Shown piece by piece: positions 40,701 to 50,913 of a DNA stretch of 64,000 nucleotides. The DNA is from Marinobacterium nitratireducens (GTDB lineage Bacteria; Pseudomonadota; Gammaproteobacteria; Pseudomonadales; Balneatricaceae). Both the position numbers and the translations under genes were made by a program. The stretch spans positions 570,982-634,981 of the forward strand of contig NZ_BMLT01000002.1 of the NCBI RefSeq assembly GCF_014645375.1, in the 5' to 3' direction. Under the pieces are notes generated by a model. The model was not told where the DNA came from. It ran no database searches and saw nothing but the letters and a program-made list of their open reading frames with translations. Each line of letters opens with the position of its first letter. The stretch's first letter is position 1.

Positions 40701-40816
40701 GGTAGGATGGGACAAGCGATGCATCGGCACAGACGTACCGCTTCCGCGTCGCTCGGGCATCGCGGCCCCATCATATCGATCGCAGGACAGATCGATTGGG
40801 GCCGGTTGGCAGAGCG
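40701..40816 (+). repeat. Family 1 repeat, second complete copy in tandem
   Basis: GGTAGGATGGGACAAGCGATGC, then GGGCATCGCGGCCCC, CATCATATCGATCGCAGG, AGATCGATTGG and CCGGTTGGCAGAGCG. It follows the 40.52 kb copy by about 65 bases. Together they fill the 405-base gap between epmA and the leftward lyase gene. Confidence 0.75.
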
Positions 40817-40830
40817 TTGGGCGTCACCCG

Positions 40831-41985
40831 TTACGCCGGCAGCGAATTGAGCATGGCGCTGCGGATGCGGTGCACCGCTTCTTCCAGCAGCCCGCGCGGG
40901 CAGCCGAAGTTGAGGCGCATGTAGCGGTCGTCGCCGAAATCGCGGCCCGGCGACAGGCCGACGCCGGCCTGTTCGAAGAAGTGCGCGGGGTTTTCCAGCT
41001 TGGCGGCGGAAATGTCGATCCAGGCCAGGTAGGTGGCCTCGACCGGCTCCATATGCAGCCCCGGTATCTGGTTGATCTCCGACACCAGGTAGTCGCGATT
41101 GGCGCGCAGGTACTCGAGTTGGCGCCGGTTCCAGTCATCGCCGTCGCGGTAGGCCGCGAGCGCTGCGGTATAGCCGAGCAGGTTGACACCCGGCACGATG
41201 CCCTTGCGCACCCGACGGAAGGCGCGGCGCAGCTCCGGGTCCGGGATGATGGCGAAGGAGCAGCCAAGTCCGGCGATGTTGTAGGTCTTGCTCGGCGCCA
41301 TCAGTGTAATGGTACGCGCCTCGATGGCAGGTCCGAGGGATGCCAGCGGAACGTGACTGAGTTCTGGCTCCAGAATCAGGTCGCAATGAATCTCGTCGGA
41401 GCAGATCACCAGGTCGTGCGCCTCGGCGATCGCCGCCAGACGCGCCAGTTCCTCGCGCCGGTAGACGGCCCCGCCCGGGTTGTGCGGATTGCAGAACAGC
41501 AGTAGCCGGCTGTCCGGCTCGATAGCCGCCTCCAGCGCATCGAAGTCGATCAGCCAGCGATGGCCCTGCTGCTGCATCGGCACGGTGATCAGCTGGCGGG
41601 AGCTGAACCTCGGGGCCGACATGAAAGGCGGATAGACCGGCTTGGGCACCAGCACGCTGTCGTCATCCCGACCGACGGCGCGGCAACTGAGGTTGAGTCC
41701 GCAGACCAGCCCCGGCAGCCAGACCAGCCAGTCCGGCTCGATATGCCATCCGTAAAGCTGCTGCAGCCGCGCGATGACCCGCTCCACCAGTTCATCCGGC
41801 GTGTTGGTATAGCCGAAGACGCCGTGATCGATGCGCTGCCGCAGGGCCTCGATGACCGCTGGCGGCGACATGAAGTCGGTGTCTGCCACCCACATTGGCA
41901 GGATTTCGGTGTTGCGGTATTTTTCCCATTTCTCGCTGGCGGTATCGCGCCGGTCGATAATACGGTCGAAATTCTCAGGGGCCAT
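40831..41985 (-). CDS. PatB/MalY-type PLP-dependent C-S lyase (aminotransferase fold)
   Basis: A 384-residue class I/II aminotransferase-fold protein. It has [18 protein letters not shown] near the N-terminus, [23 protein letters not shown] and the PLP lysine in [12 protein letters not shown]. Its close relatives cleave cystathionine or related thioethers. The start [10 protein letters not shown] is chosen as family-like; the longer frame upstream is not. It stands alone and divergent from leuA. A true transaminase activity cannot be excluded. Confidence 0.88.
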   Translation of the reverse strand: MAPENFDRIIDRRDTASEKWEKYRNTEILPMWVADTDFMSPPAVIEALRQRIDHGVFGYTNTPDELVERVIARLQQLYGWHIEPDWLVWLPGLVCGLNLSCRAVGRDDDSVLVPKPVYPPFMSAPRFSSRQLITVPMQQQGHRWLIDFDALEAAIEPDSRLLLFCNPHNPGGAVYRREELARLAAIAEAHDLVICSDEIHCDLILEPELSHVPLASLGPAIEARTITLMAPSKTYNIAGLGCSFAIIPDPELRRAFRRVRKGIVPGVNLLGYTAALAAYRDGDDWNRRQLEYLRANRDYLVSEINQIPGLHMEPVEATYLAWIDISAAKLENPAHFFEQAGVGLSPGRDFGDDRYMRLNFGCPRGLLEEAVHRIRSAMLNSLPA

Positions 41986-42213
41986 GGTACACCCGTCGTT
42001 TCTGTTGCATCGAAGGCACCTGTCGAGAGGTCCCTTTGGCATTGTAGCGGCCGCGGGTTGCAAATGGCCAAGGCGGCGTTTAAGTTACCGCCACGAATCC
42101 CGCGCGCAGCGCCCGTGCCGGCCCAGGCCGACGTTCTCCTTCCCGCCGGTTTGGCTGTATTCTTAATTCAGGCACGACGTCGGTGGTCGGGCAATCCATT
42201 TGGAGCATTTCCG

Positions 42214-43755
42214 ATGAGCGATAACAACAGAGTCATTATTTTCGATACTACCCTGCGCGACGGCGAGCAGAGCCCCGGCGCCTCCATGACCCGGGACGAA
42301 AAGCTGCGTATCGCCCGGCAGCTGGAAAAAATGCGCGTCGACGTCATCGAGGCGGGCTTCGCCATCGCCAGCCCCGGCGATTTCGAGGCGGTCAAGGCGA
42401 TCGCCGATACCGTGAAAGACAGCACCATCTGCTCGCTTTCCCGCGCCCTCGACACCGATATCGACCGGGCCGGCGAGGCGCTGCGCGGGGCCAACAGCGG
42501 CCGTATCCATACCTTTATCGCCACTTCGCCGATCCATATGAAGTACAAGCTGCAGATGGAGCCGGATCGCGTGGTGGAGCAGGCGGTACGGGCGGTAACC
42601 CGGGCGCGGGGCCTGATCGACGACGTCGAGTTCTCCCTCGAGGACGCCAGCCGTTCCGAGTTCGACTTCATGTGCCGCATCATCGAGCGGGTCATCGATG
42701 CCGGCGCGCGCACCATCAATATCCCCGATACCGTCGGTTACGCGGTACCGGAGGAGTTCGCCACCACCATGCGACGCCTGCTCGAGACCATTCCCAACGC
42801 CGACAAGGCGGTGTTCTCGGTGCACTGCCACAACGACCTGGGCCTCGCGGTGGCCAACTCCCTGGCGGCGGTTTCCGCCGGGGCGCGTCAGGTGGAGTGT
42901 ACCGTCAACGGTCTCGGCGAGCGTGCCGGCAACGCCTCCCTCGAGGAAATCGTCATGGCGCTGCGAACCCGCCGCGACTGCCTGGGGCTGGAAACCAATA
43001 TCGATACCACCCAGATCGTGCCGGCGTCGAAGCTGGTTTCCAGCGTGACCGGTTTCCCGGTGCAGCCGAACAAGGCAATCGTCGGCGCCAACGCTTTCGC
43101 CCACGAATCCGGCATCCACCAGGATGGCGTGCTGAAGCACCGCGAGACCTACGAAATCATGACCGCCGAAGACGTCGGCTGGAACACCAACCGCATGGTC
43201 CTGGGCAAGCATTCGGGTCGCAACGCCTTCCGCACCCGTCTCGAGGAGCTGGGTACCAGCTTTGCATCCGACGCCGAGCTCAATACCGCCTTCGCGCGTT
43301 TCAAGGAGCTGGCGGACAAGAAGCACGAAATCTTCGACGAGGACCTGATGGCGCTGGTGTCCGATGCCCGCGCCATTGCCAACAACGAGAAGTACCAGCT
43401 CAGCAGCCTCAGGGTCACTTCCCAGACCGGCGAGGTGCCGGAAGCATTGGTGACGCTGAGCATCGGCGGTGTCGAGAATACCTCGGTGTCCGAGGGCTCG
43501 GGGCCGGTCGACGCCACCTTCAAGGCGATCGAGGCAATGGTCCATTCCGGTGCCAGCCTCGAGCTCTACTCCGTCAACGCCATCACCAGCGGCACCGACT
43601 CCCAGGGTGAGGTGACGGTTCGCCTCGAGCTGGGCGGCAGGATCGTCAACGGGCTCGGCGCCGACACCGACATCATCATCGCCTCGGCGAAAGCGTATGT
43701 GCATGCGCTCAACATGCTCGACGCCAACGTCCAGAAAGCGCATCCGCAGGTCTGA
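42214..43755 (+). CDS. leuA: 2-isopropylmalate synthase
   Basis: First committed enzyme of leucine synthesis, condensing acetyl-CoA with 2-oxoisovalerate. The 513 residues show the TIM-barrel signatures [16 protein letters not shown] and [37 protein letters not shown] (read HCHNDLGLA, then NGLGERAGN), [16 protein letters not shown], and the C-terminal regulatory domain that binds leucine. ATG at 42214 is chosen for family length. No leader-peptide attenuator was recognised in the 228 bases upstream. Confidence 0.95.
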   Translation: MSDNNRVIIFDTTLRDGEQSPGASMTRDEKLRIARQLEKMRVDVIEAGFAIASPGDFEAVKAIADTVKDSTICSLSRALDTDIDRAGEALRGANSGRIHTFIATSPIHMKYKLQMEPDRVVEQAVRAVTRARGLIDDVEFSLEDASRSEFDFMCRIIERVIDAGARTINIPDTVGYAVPEEFATTMRRLLETIPNADKAVFSVHCHNDLGLAVANSLAAVSAGARQVECTVNGLGERAGNASLEEIVMALRTRRDCLGLETNIDTTQIVPASKLVSSVTGFPVQPNKAIVGANAFAHESGIHQDGVLKHRETYEIMTAEDVGWNTNRMVLGKHSGRNAFRTRLEELGTSFASDAELNTAFARFKELADKKHEIFDEDLMALVSDARAIANNEKYQLSSLRVTSQTGEVPEALVTLSIGGVENTSVSEGSGPVDATFKAIEAMVHSGASLELYSVNAITSGTDSQGEVTVRLELGGRIVNGLGADTDIIIASAKAYVHALNMLDANVQKAHPQV

Positions 43756-43763
43756 ACCGGTCG

Positions 43764-44648
43764 ATGATTCAGGAGCAGCGGCGCCATCAGTATCTCGATG
43801 CGCTCGGGGTCACCAGTTGGCTGCCCAGGGCGCCGTTGCCGGGCGCCCGCGCGTCCCGGGACTGGGTCTGGGGGTTTCGTCAGGGCGAGAACTCCGTCGG
43901 GGAGGGTGACTTCTTCGACGACGACGTTGCCGAGGCTGCGCAGGAGGCGACGGCGGCCCCGTCCGCTCCGCGACCGCAGCCCAGCGGTGTTGGGCGTGCG
44001 GCGCTGCTCGACAGCCTCGGCGCAGACGCCGAGGCGCGACCGGCGGCGCCGAAGCCTGCGCCACAGTCGCAGCCACGGGCGCCTGTCGCGCCCAGCGCCG
44101 CCCCGGCCCCCGAATCCGCTGCGGCAGCGGCGCCCGTGCCTCTGCCGCCGCTGGCGCCGCAGGACATTCCGCAGTTCAAGCTGGCCTTCCTGCGCCTCGG
44201 GGACGTCCTGCTGATCGATTCGTTGCCGCCCCAGTCCCGTGGAGGCCTGACGCCGGCCCATCAGCGCCTGTCGATGGCGCTGGTACGGGCCCTGGGACTT
44301 GCCGTGGAACAGCCGCCGACCGCGCAGATGCTCCCCTGGCCCGCGTTTACCAGTCGTACCCTGGATCAGGGCTGGGAGCAGGCCGAGGCGGCGGTGCAGC
44401 GCAAGCTCGAACGCATGCTCGAAAGCACTTCGCCACGCTTTGTGCTCCTGCTTGGCGAGACGGCGGCCAGGCTGGTGCTACGCACCCGCGAGGCCGGGGA
44501 CGGCGTGCGCGGCGTCGTCTTCCGTCCCCGCAGCGACCTGCCGGCCATTGCCACCGCAAGTCTCAGCGAGATGTTGCAGGTGCCGGGCTGCAAGCGCGAG
44601 GTCTGGCGTGACCTGCAGCCGTTGATCGGTCTGTTGGCCGATGGCTGA
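43764..44648 (+). CDS. HolD-like protein (candidate DNA polymerase III psi subunit) with a long Pro/Ala linker
   Basis: A 294-residue protein. Its start, RRHQYLDALGVTSWLPRAPLPGA, resembles the N-terminus of E. coli HolD (RRDWQLQQLGITQW), the segment that binds chi. A Pro/Ala-rich linker (about residues 60-135) follows, then a folded domain (FKLAFLRLGDVLLIDSLPP ... FVLLLGETAARLVL) ending in LSEMLQVPGCKREVWRDLQPL, the HolD-type terminal helix. It overlaps rimI by eight bases, the same holD-rimI linkage as in E. coli. Length is about double the usual psi. The call rests on context plus short similarities. Confidence 0.55.
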   Translation: MIQEQRRHQYLDALGVTSWLPRAPLPGARASRDWVWGFRQGENSVGEGDFFDDDVAEAAQEATAAPSAPRPQPSGVGRAALLDSLGADAEARPAAPKPAPQSQPRAPVAPSAAPAPESAAAAAPVPLPPLAPQDIPQFKLAFLRLGDVLLIDSLPPQSRGGLTPAHQRLSMALVRALGLAVEQPPTAQMLPWPAFTSRTLDQGWEQAEAAVQRKLERMLESTSPRFVLLLGETAARLVLRTREAGDGVRGVVFRPRSDLPAIATASLSEMLQVPGCKREVWRDLQPLIGLLADG

Positions 44649-45096
44649 AGTCCGCGCGCTGTCCGCTGCCCACCTGACGGCGCTGAGCCTGCTGGAGGCG
44701 AGCAGCTTCGAGCCGCCCTGGAGCGAAACCCTGCTGCAGCGCCAGCTCGGTCAGCCGGGCGGTTTCAATCTTGGACTGTTCGAGGGCGACGAGTTGCTGG
44801 CCTTTGCACTGTGCAGTCGCCTGTTCGATGAAGCGGAGCTGCTGCAGATCGCGGTGCAGCCGGCGCGCCGGCGCGAAGGGCTGGGTCGCCAGCTGCTCGA
44901 GGAGGTAATGGCGCGTCTGGCCGGGGACGGATGCGAACGGCTTATGCTCGAAGTGCGGGCATCCAATGCCGCCGGGCTCAGCCTCTACCGCATCCTGGGC
45001 TTCGCGGAAGACGGCCGGCGAAAAGGCTATTACGCCAGCGGATCCGGCCGCGAGGACGCGGTGCTGATGAGCCGAATACTGTCCGGAACGCCCTGA
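44641..45096 (+). CDS. rimI: Ribosomal protein bS18 alanine N-acetyltransferase
   Basis: GNAT-family enzyme that acetylates the N-terminus of ribosomal protein S18. The 151 residues include LQIAVQPARRREGLGRQLLEEV (acetyl-CoA P-loop) and EVRASNAAGLSLYRILGF, both typical of RimI. It overlaps the HolD-like gene by eight bases. Confidence 0.93.
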   Translation: MAEVRALSAAHLTALSLLEASSFEPPWSETLLQRQLGQPGGFNLGLFEGDELLAFALCSRLFDEAELLQIAVQPARRREGLGRQLLEEVMARLAGDGCERLMLEVRASNAAGLSLYRILGFAEDGRRKGYYASGSGREDAVLMSRILSGTP

Positions 45097-45099
45097 ACC

Positions 45100-45768
45100 A
45101 TGAGTATCTCGCAAGGGTTGCTGAGCCCGCTGCTGGTGTGGATCGCTTCTCCGCTTTTCGCGCTGCTGCTGTTGCTGGCGCTGTGGCGTCTGCCGTGGCG
45201 GGTGCTGGCGTCGAACCGGCAGCTCCAGCATCTGTTTTTTGGCGCGACCGTTACGCTGATGCTGCTGTGGGTGCTGCGCGCCGGCATCTCACCGGGGCTC
45301 GGCATCCACTTCCTTGGCATGACAACGCTGACGCTGATGTTCGGCTGGGACCTGGCCGTGGTCTCGGCAACGCTGGCGTTGCTGGGGATGACGCTGACGG
45401 GCCAGGAGAGCTGGGAGGGCTTCGGGCTCAACGGACTCTGCTCGGTGGTGTTGCCGGCGTGGGTCAGCTATGGCCTGTTGTGGCTGGTGGAAGCGAAGCT
45501 GCCGAAGAACTTTTTCGTTTATCTCTTTCTCTGCGCCTTCATTGGCGGCGGACTGGCGGTGGCCGTGTCCGGGCTGTCGACGGTACTGCTGCTGTGGCTG
45601 GATGGCGTCTACGACTGGTCGCGGCTGTACCGCGAATACGTCATGCTGCTGCCGCTGATCATGTTTCCCGAAGGGCTGCTCAACGGCATTCTGATGACCG
45701 GCATGATGGTTTTCTACCCGGACTGGATCCGCACCTTCAATGCCCGGGCGTATATCGATGAACAATAA
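45100..45768 (+). CDS. Energy-coupling-factor transporter permease, CbiM-like
   Basis: A 222-residue inner-membrane protein with about six hydrophobic segments, conserved in the cobalt/nickel-type permease superfamily: GISPGLGIHFLGMTTLTLMFGWDLAV, YGLLWLVEAKLPKNFFVYLFL and MFPEGLLNGILMTGMMVFYPDWIRTF. No ATPase or other ECF subunit lies next to it, so its transported substrate is unknown. It follows rimI by three bases. Confidence 0.85.
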   Translation: MSISQGLLSPLLVWIASPLFALLLLLALWRLPWRVLASNRQLQHLFFGATVTLMLLWVLRAGISPGLGIHFLGMTTLTLMFGWDLAVVSATLALLGMTLTGQESWEGFGLNGLCSVVLPAWVSYGLLWLVEAKLPKNFFVYLFLCAFIGGGLAVAVSGLSTVLLLWLDGVYDWSRLYREYVMLLPLIMFPEGLLNGILMTGMMVFYPDWIRTFNARAYIDEQ

Positions 45769-45792
45769 CGGCGTGACGGGTGACGGGTTACG

Positions 45793-45841
45793 GGTTACGG
45801 GTTACGGGTTACGGGTGACCCGTAACCCGTAACCCGTAACC
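45793..45841. repeat. Perfect 24-base inverted repeat built of GGTTACG units
   Basis: Left arm 45793-45816 and right arm 45818-45841 pair perfectly around a single base. Each arm is three heptamers plus GGT. It lies between the ends of convergent genes, three bases beyond the regA stop, and can form a long hairpin in RNA from either strand or a cruciform in DNA. Confidence 0.85.
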
Positions 45842-45844
45842 GAA

Positions 45845-46381
45845 TTACCGCCTCACCGGCCTTTTCAGCAGTTTGCGCTGCAGGGTGCGGCGGTGCATGC
45901 CCAGCGCCCGGGCGGTGGCGGAGATATTGCCGTCGTGCTCGCTCAGAACCTTCTGAATATGCTCCCATTCGAGCCGGTCCACGGACATCGGCTGGGCCTC
46001 GATCTCGGCTTCGACGCGGGCCTCCTGCTGCGACAGCGCGGCGAGGATCTGGTCGGCATCGGCGGGTTTGGGCAGGTACTGGGTGGCGCCGAGCTTGATG
46101 GCGTCGACCGCGGTGGCGATGCTGGCGTAGCCGGTCAGCACCAGAATACCCATCTCGCCGGATGCCGCCCGCAGATCCGGAATCAGCGCCAGGCCCGACG
46201 CGCCCTCCATCTTCAGGTCGACGGTTGCCAGCACGGGAACCCACTCGCTCAGCAGACGGCGGGCCTCTTCGACGCTGCGTGCGACCTTGACCGCATAGCC
46301 GCGGCGGGTCAGGGCGCGGGACAGCACGCGGGTGAAGGTGGCGTCGTCGTCTACGATCAGAAAGGGTGTCGGGTCGGTCAT
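45845..46381 (-). CDS. regA: Redox response regulator RegA/PrrA/ActR type
   Basis: A 178-residue two-domain regulator: receiver with phospho-acceptor Asp55 (LATVDLKMEGASG) and acidic pocket VDDDATF, a Pro-rich hinge, then a Fis-like helix-turn-helix (LSEHDGNISATARALGMHRRTLQRKL) characteristic of RegA. It overlaps the histidine kinase gene by four bases. In relatives it controls respiration, energy metabolism and redox balance. Confidence 0.92.
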   Translation of the reverse strand: MTDPTPFLIVDDDATFTRVLSRALTRRGYAVKVARSVEEARRLLSEWVPVLATVDLKMEGASGLALIPDLRAASGEMGILVLTGYASIATAVDAIKLGATQYLPKPADADQILAALSQQEARVEAEIEAQPMSVDRLEWEHIQKVLSEHDGNISATARALGMHRRTLQRKLLKRPVRR

Positions 46382-47652
46382 GGCTGTGCTCGTGGCTGGC
46401 GGTCGTCGTTGGCGGTTGCCCGGGGCAGGCGGACCTCGGTCAGGGTGCCGCCCTCCGGATCATTGTAGAGGCGCACCTCGCCGTCGAGGCTGGCCAGGGT
46501 GCTGGTGGTGAGGAACAGCCCGATCCCCAGGCCCCGCCCCTTGGTGGTAACGAATGGCTTGCCCAGCTCCTCGCTGCGTTCTAGCGGCAGTCCGGGACCA
46601 CGGTCGCGGATGCGCAGCCAGCAGTCGCGGGCGTCCCACTCCAGGCGGATGTCGATGTTGTCGGGGCAGGCGTCGGCGGCGTTGTTGAACAGGTTCAGCA
46701 GGGCCTGGATCAGGGTCGTCTGGCAACGCAGCCACGGCGAGTCTCCGGACGGCTGGTGGCGCGAGAAACTGACCTCCGGTCGCATCAGCAGCCACTGATC
46801 GATGACCTCGTCCAGTATCTCGACGAACGGCCTCAGCGGGGCCTGCAGCGGTTCGTCCTGCACCGAGCGGGCCAGGCTCTGCAGCCGGTCGGAGCAGACT
46901 GCCACCTGCTGCTGAAGCAGGTGGATATCCTCCAGCAGTTCGCTGTCGTTCCGGTGCTCGATCTCCATTTCCCTCAGCAGCACGCGCATGGTGCCGAGCG
47001 GGGTGCCCAGTTCGTGCGCGGTGCCGGCGGCGCTGTTGGCCAGCGCCAGCAGCTGCTGGTCCTCGATGCGTTTCTGCCGGGCCCGCTCCAGGCGCTGCTG
47101 CTGCTGCATCAGGCTTTCGTGCATCCGGGCGACGAACCAGCCGATCATCATTACCGTCAGCAGGAAGCTGAGCCACATGCCGGTGATATGCAGATTGAAC
47201 AGCTTCGGCAGCTGGTGCTGGTGGATATCGGCCAGGTTCCACAGTGGCATATGATGCAGCAGCAGCGAGCCGTAGATGGCGACCACCAGCGCGGCGGTCA
47301 GCCAGGTGTAGCGCCAGGGCAGCGTCGTTGCCGCGATGATCAGCGGGATCAGCAGCATGAAAATGAAAGGGTTGGTGGCGCCACCGGTCTGATAGAAGAG
47401 GGCGCCGTAGAGCACGGCGTCGGCGGTCAGCTGGCCGAACAGCTCCGGGTTCGTCACCGGCAGCCGGGAGCCGAGGCGTTTGTAGGTCACCACGTTGACC
47501 AGCGCCATCGCCAGCAGCGTGGCGCTGGCGAGCCAGTTGTCGATCTGGGTGCGCAGGCCGTAGACCGCGTACAGCAGCAGCAGGCTGAGCCCGAACAGCG
47601 CGAAGGTGCGGATGTAGGTCAGTTGCAGCAGTTGCTGGCGGTTGCCGAACAA
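46378..47652 (-). CDS. regB: Membrane-bound redox sensor histidine kinase RegB/PrrB
   Basis: A 424-residue kinase with about six N-terminal membrane helices. The RegB quinone-binding heptapeptide GGATNPF is at residues 90-96. The H-box is TAHELGTPLG (His213), and the redox-sensitive cysteine is in QQQVAVCSDRL (Cys253). N- and G-boxes read LLNLFNNAADAC and GRGLGIGLFL. It starts with TTG behind GGAG. RegB senses aerobic/anaerobic redox state and phosphorylates RegA. Sharing a four-base overlap with regA is typical. Confidence 0.92.
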   Translation of the reverse strand: MFGNRQQLLQLTYIRTFALFGLSLLLLYAVYGLRTQIDNWLASATLLAMALVNVVTYKRLGSRLPVTNPELFGQLTADAVLYGALFYQTGGATNPFIFMLLIPLIIAATTLPWRYTWLTAALVVAIYGSLLLHHMPLWNLADIHQHQLPKLFNLHITGMWLSFLLTVMMIGWFVARMHESLMQQQQRLERARQKRIEDQQLLALANSAAGTAHELGTPLGTMRVLLREMEIEHRNDSELLEDIHLLQQQVAVCSDRLQSLARSVQDEPLQAPLRPFVEILDEVIDQWLLMRPEVSFSRHQPSGDSPWLRCQTTLIQALLNLFNNAADACPDNIDIRLEWDARDCWLRIRDRGPGLPLERSEELGKPFVTTKGRGLGIGLFLTTSTLASLDGEVRLYNDPEGGTLTEVRLPRATANDDRQPRAQP

Positions 47653-47705
47653 GGCCGGATCTCCAGAGTGCGAAAGACGCCCAGTATACCGCGAGGGGAA
47701 GAAAG

Positions 47706-47769
47706 TTCGCCCACGGAGTGGGCTCCTACGAATGCCGGAAGGGTTGTAGGAGCCCGGTCTCCGGGCGAA
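47706..47769. repeat. Inverted pair of family 2 repeats
   Basis: TTCGCCCACGGAGTGGGCTC and CTACGAA (47706-47732) faces TTGTAGGAGCCCGGTCTCCG and GGCGAA (47744-47769). The pair sits between regB (start) and the end of the RND permease, both leftward. Confidence 0.7.
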
Positions 47770-47778
47770 GCGGTGCTA

Positions 47779-50700
47779 TCAGTCGGCCGTTGCGAGTGCA
47801 GGTTCCGACTCGGGTGTCTTCTGTCTGCTGAAGTAGCGCATCACCAGTACGAAGAACAGCGGCACGAAGAAGATCGCCAGCACCGTTGCGCTGATCATGC
47901 CGCCCATCACGCCGATGCCGATGGCGTTGCGGCTGCCGGCGCCGGCGCCGCTGCTGATCGCCAGCGGCAGCACGCCGAGGATAAAGGCAAGGGATGTCAT
48001 CAGGATCGGCCGCAGGCGCAGGCGCGACGCCTCGACCACCGACTCGAACAGCCCCTTGCCCTGGTCATGCAGCTGCTTGGCGAACTCAACGATCAGGATG
48101 GCGTTCTTGGCCGACAGGCCGATGGTGGTGAGCAGGCCGACCTGGAAGTAGACGTCGTTCGACAGGCCGAAGAGGCTGGCGGCGACAATGGCGCCGAGCA
48201 CGCCCAGCGGTACCACCAAGATGACCGCGAAGGGCACCGACCAGCTTTCGTACAGCGCGGCCAGGCAGAGGAACACCACCAGGATCGACAGTGCGTACAG
48301 CAGCGGTGCCTGATCGCCGGCCATGCGCTCCTGGAACGACAGCCCGGTCCACTCGATGCCGACGCCGTCCGGCAGCTGATCGACGATGCGCTCGATCGCG
48401 GCCATGGCGTCGCCGGTGCTCATGCCGGGAGCGGCCTGGCCGACGATATTGATCGCCGGTATACCGTTGTAGCGTTCCAGACGCGGCGAGCCGAAGCTCC
48501 ATTCGCTGCGGGCGAAGGCGTCGAAGGGCACCATTTCGCCATTGCTGTTGCGCACGTGCCAGAGCTTGAGGTCTTCGGCGTTCATGCGAAAGGGCGCGTC
48601 GGCCTGCAGGTACACCTTCTTGACGCGGCCCCGGTCGATGAAATCGTCGACATAGGCCGAGCCCCAGGCGATCGACAGCGCCGAGTTGATATCGGCGATG
48701 CTCAGACCCTGCGCCATGGCGCGGTCGTAGTCGATCTCGATCCGAAGCTGGGGGGTGTCATTGAGACCGTTGGGCCGCACCTGGACCAGCGCCGGATCCT
48801 GGGCCGCCATGCCGAGCAGCTGGTTACGGATCTCGGTCATACGCTCGTGGCCCAGATTGCCCCGGTCCTGCAGGTAGAAGTCGAAACCGCTGCCGGTACC
48901 GAGCTCCGGAATCGCCGGCACGTTGAAGGCGAAGGCCTGGGCTTCCTTGATCTGCATCAGGAAGCCCATGGTGCGCCCGATAATGGCATTGGCGCTGGCC
49001 TGGGGCGTCTTGCGCTCACTCCAGTCCTTCAGCTTGACGAAGGCGATACCGGCATTCTGACCGCTGCCGGCGAAGCTGAAGCCGGATACGGTCAGTACCG
49101 ATTCGATGTAGTCCGACTCTGCCTCCAGCAGGTGGTCGCGGGCATTCGCCATCACGGCTTCCGTCCGCTCCAGCGACGCCCCTGCCGGCAGCTGCACCAG
49201 TGCCAGGAATACGCCCTGATCCTCCTCCGGCAGGAAGGAGCTTGGCAGACGCACGAACAGCAGCGCCAGCACCGCTACCAGCGCCAGGTAGACCGCCGTA
49301 ACGCGGACCGGGCGGCGTACCAGGCTGCCGACACCGCGCTTGTAGCCTTCGGTACTGCGGTCGAAGTTACGATTGAACCAGCCAAAGAAGCCGCGTTTGC
49401 TGCCGTGCTGCCCCGACTTGAGCAGCGTGGCGCACAGCGCCGGTGTCAGAATCAGCGCGACCAGCACCGACAGCGCCATCGCCGAAACGATGGTGACGGA
49501 GAACTGGCGATAGATGGCACCGGTGGAGCCGGTGAAGAACGCCATGGGGACGAAAACCGCGGAGAGTACCAGGGCAATGCCGATCAGGGCGCTGGTGATC
49601 TGCGACATCGACTTGCGGGTGGCCTCGCGTGGGGACAGTCCCTCTTCGGCCATGATGCGTTCGGCGTTCTCGACCACCACGATGGCGTCGTCGACCAGCA
49701 GACCTATCGCCAGCACCATGCCGAACATCGTCAGGGTGTTGATCGAGAAGCCGAGCGCCGCCATGACGCCGAAGGTGCCGAGCAGCACGACCGGCACCGC
49801 GATGGTCGGAATCAGGGTGGCGCGGAAGTTCTGCAGGAACAGGTACATGACCAGGAACACCAGCAGAATGGCTTCGAACAGGGTTTGCACCACTTCTTCG
49901 ATGGATATCTTGATAAAGGGTGTGGTGTCGTACGGGTAAACCACCTCGACGCCGTCCGGGAAGTAGGCGGAAAGTTCCGAGATGCGTTCGCGAACCCGCT
50001 CGGAGGTATCCAGTGCATTGGCGCCGGTGGCGAGTTTGATCGCCGCCGCCGCCGTCGGCTGGCCGTTGTAACGCGCGTCGACGCCGTAGCTGTCGGAGCC
50101 GAGTTCGATACGCGCCACATCCTTGAGGTACACGCGGGAACCGGCGGGGGTCACGCGCAACACCAGGTTGCGGAACTCCTCGACACTCTGTTTGCGGCTC
50201 TGGCCGGTGATGGTGGCGGTGAACTGCTGGCCCTCGACCGCCGGCTGTGCGCCGACCGCGCCGACCGACACCTGGCTGTTCTGGGCCGCAATGGCGGCCT
50301 GCACATCCTGCGGTGTCAGGCTGAAGCTGGTGAGCTTGTGCGGATCGAGCCAGATGCGCATCGCGTACTGGCCGCCGAACTGGGTCACGTCACCGACACC
50401 GCTGACGCGGCTGAGCGGCTCGCGCAGGTTGGACGCCACATAGTCGCCAAGGTCCTCGCGACTCATGCGCCCGTCGGTGGAAATCAGCGAGACCACCATC
50501 AGGAAGCTGCTCGACGACTTGGACACGTCGAGGCCCTGCTGCTGAACCGCGGCCGGAAGCTGGGTGGTGGCGGCCTGGAGCTTGTTCTGGACCTGCACCT
50601 GGGCGATGTCCGGATCGGTGCCGGCCGCGAAGGTAAGGGTCACGCTGGCCGCGCCGGTCGAGTCGCTGGTGGAGGACATGTACATCAGGTTGTCGAGCCC

Positions 50701-50910
50701 GGTCATGTTCTGCTCGATGACCTGGGTGACGGATTCCTCCAGAGCCTTGGCCGATGCACCCGGGTAGGTGGCGGTGATGGTCACTGCAGGCGGCGCGATA
50801 CTCGGGTACTGAGCCACCGGCAGCTTGAGAATCGAAAGGCCGCCGGCGAGCATGATGACGATGGCGATGACCCAGGCGAAAATGGGTCTGTCGATGAAAT
50901 ACCTGGCCAT
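47779..50910 (-). CDS. RND multidrug efflux permease (HAE1 family, AcrB/MexB type)
   Basis: Inner-membrane proton antiporter of the tripartite efflux pump, 1043 residues with 12 predicted membrane helices and two large periplasmic loops. It begins [24 protein letters not shown]. The proton-relay Asp pair is in [17 protein letters not shown]. The adaptor gene lies three bases upstream and no outer-membrane channel gene follows, so an OprM/TolC-type channel must come from elsewhere. Substrates likely include drugs and hydrophobic compounds; specific ones are unknown. Confidence 0.94.
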   Translation of the reverse strand: MARYFIDRPIFAWVIAIVIMLAGGLSILKLPVAQYPSIAPPAVTITATYPGASAKALEESVTQVIEQNMTGLDNLMYMSSTSDSTGAASVTLTFAAGTDPDIAQVQVQNKLQAATTQLPAAVQQQGLDVSKSSSSFLMVVSLISTDGRMSREDLGDYVASNLREPLSRVSGVGDVTQFGGQYAMRIWLDPHKLTSFSLTPQDVQAAIAAQNSQVSVGAVGAQPAVEGQQFTATITGQSRKQSVEEFRNLVLRVTPAGSRVYLKDVARIELGSDSYGVDARYNGQPTAAAAIKLATGANALDTSERVRERISELSAYFPDGVEVVYPYDTTPFIKISIEEVVQTLFEAILLVFLVMYLFLQNFRATLIPTIAVPVVLLGTFGVMAALGFSINTLTMFGMVLAIGLLVDDAIVVVENAERIMAEEGLSPREATRKSMSQITSALIGIALVLSAVFVPMAFFTGSTGAIYRQFSVTIVSAMALSVLVALILTPALCATLLKSGQHGSKRGFFGWFNRNFDRSTEGYKRGVGSLVRRPVRVTAVYLALVAVLALLFVRLPSSFLPEEDQGVFLALVQLPAGASLERTEAVMANARDHLLEAESDYIESVLTVSGFSFAGSGQNAGIAFVKLKDWSERKTPQASANAIIGRTMGFLMQIKEAQAFAFNVPAIPELGTGSGFDFYLQDRGNLGHERMTEIRNQLLGMAAQDPALVQVRPNGLNDTPQLRIEIDYDRAMAQGLSIADINSALSIAWGSAYVDDFIDRGRVKKVYLQADAPFRMNAEDLKLWHVRNSNGEMVPFDAFARSEWSFGSPRLERYNGIPAINIVGQAAPGMSTGDAMAAIERIVDQLPDGVGIEWTGLSFQERMAGDQAPLLYALSILVVFLCLAALYESWSVPFAVILVVPLGVLGAIVAASLFGLSNDVYFQVGLLTTIGLSAKNAILIVEFAKQLHDQGKGLFESVVEASRLRLRPILMTSLAFILGVLPLAISSGAGAGSRNAIGIGVMGGMISATVLAIFFVPLFFVLVMRYFSRQKTPESEPALATAD

Positions 50911-50913
50911 GGT

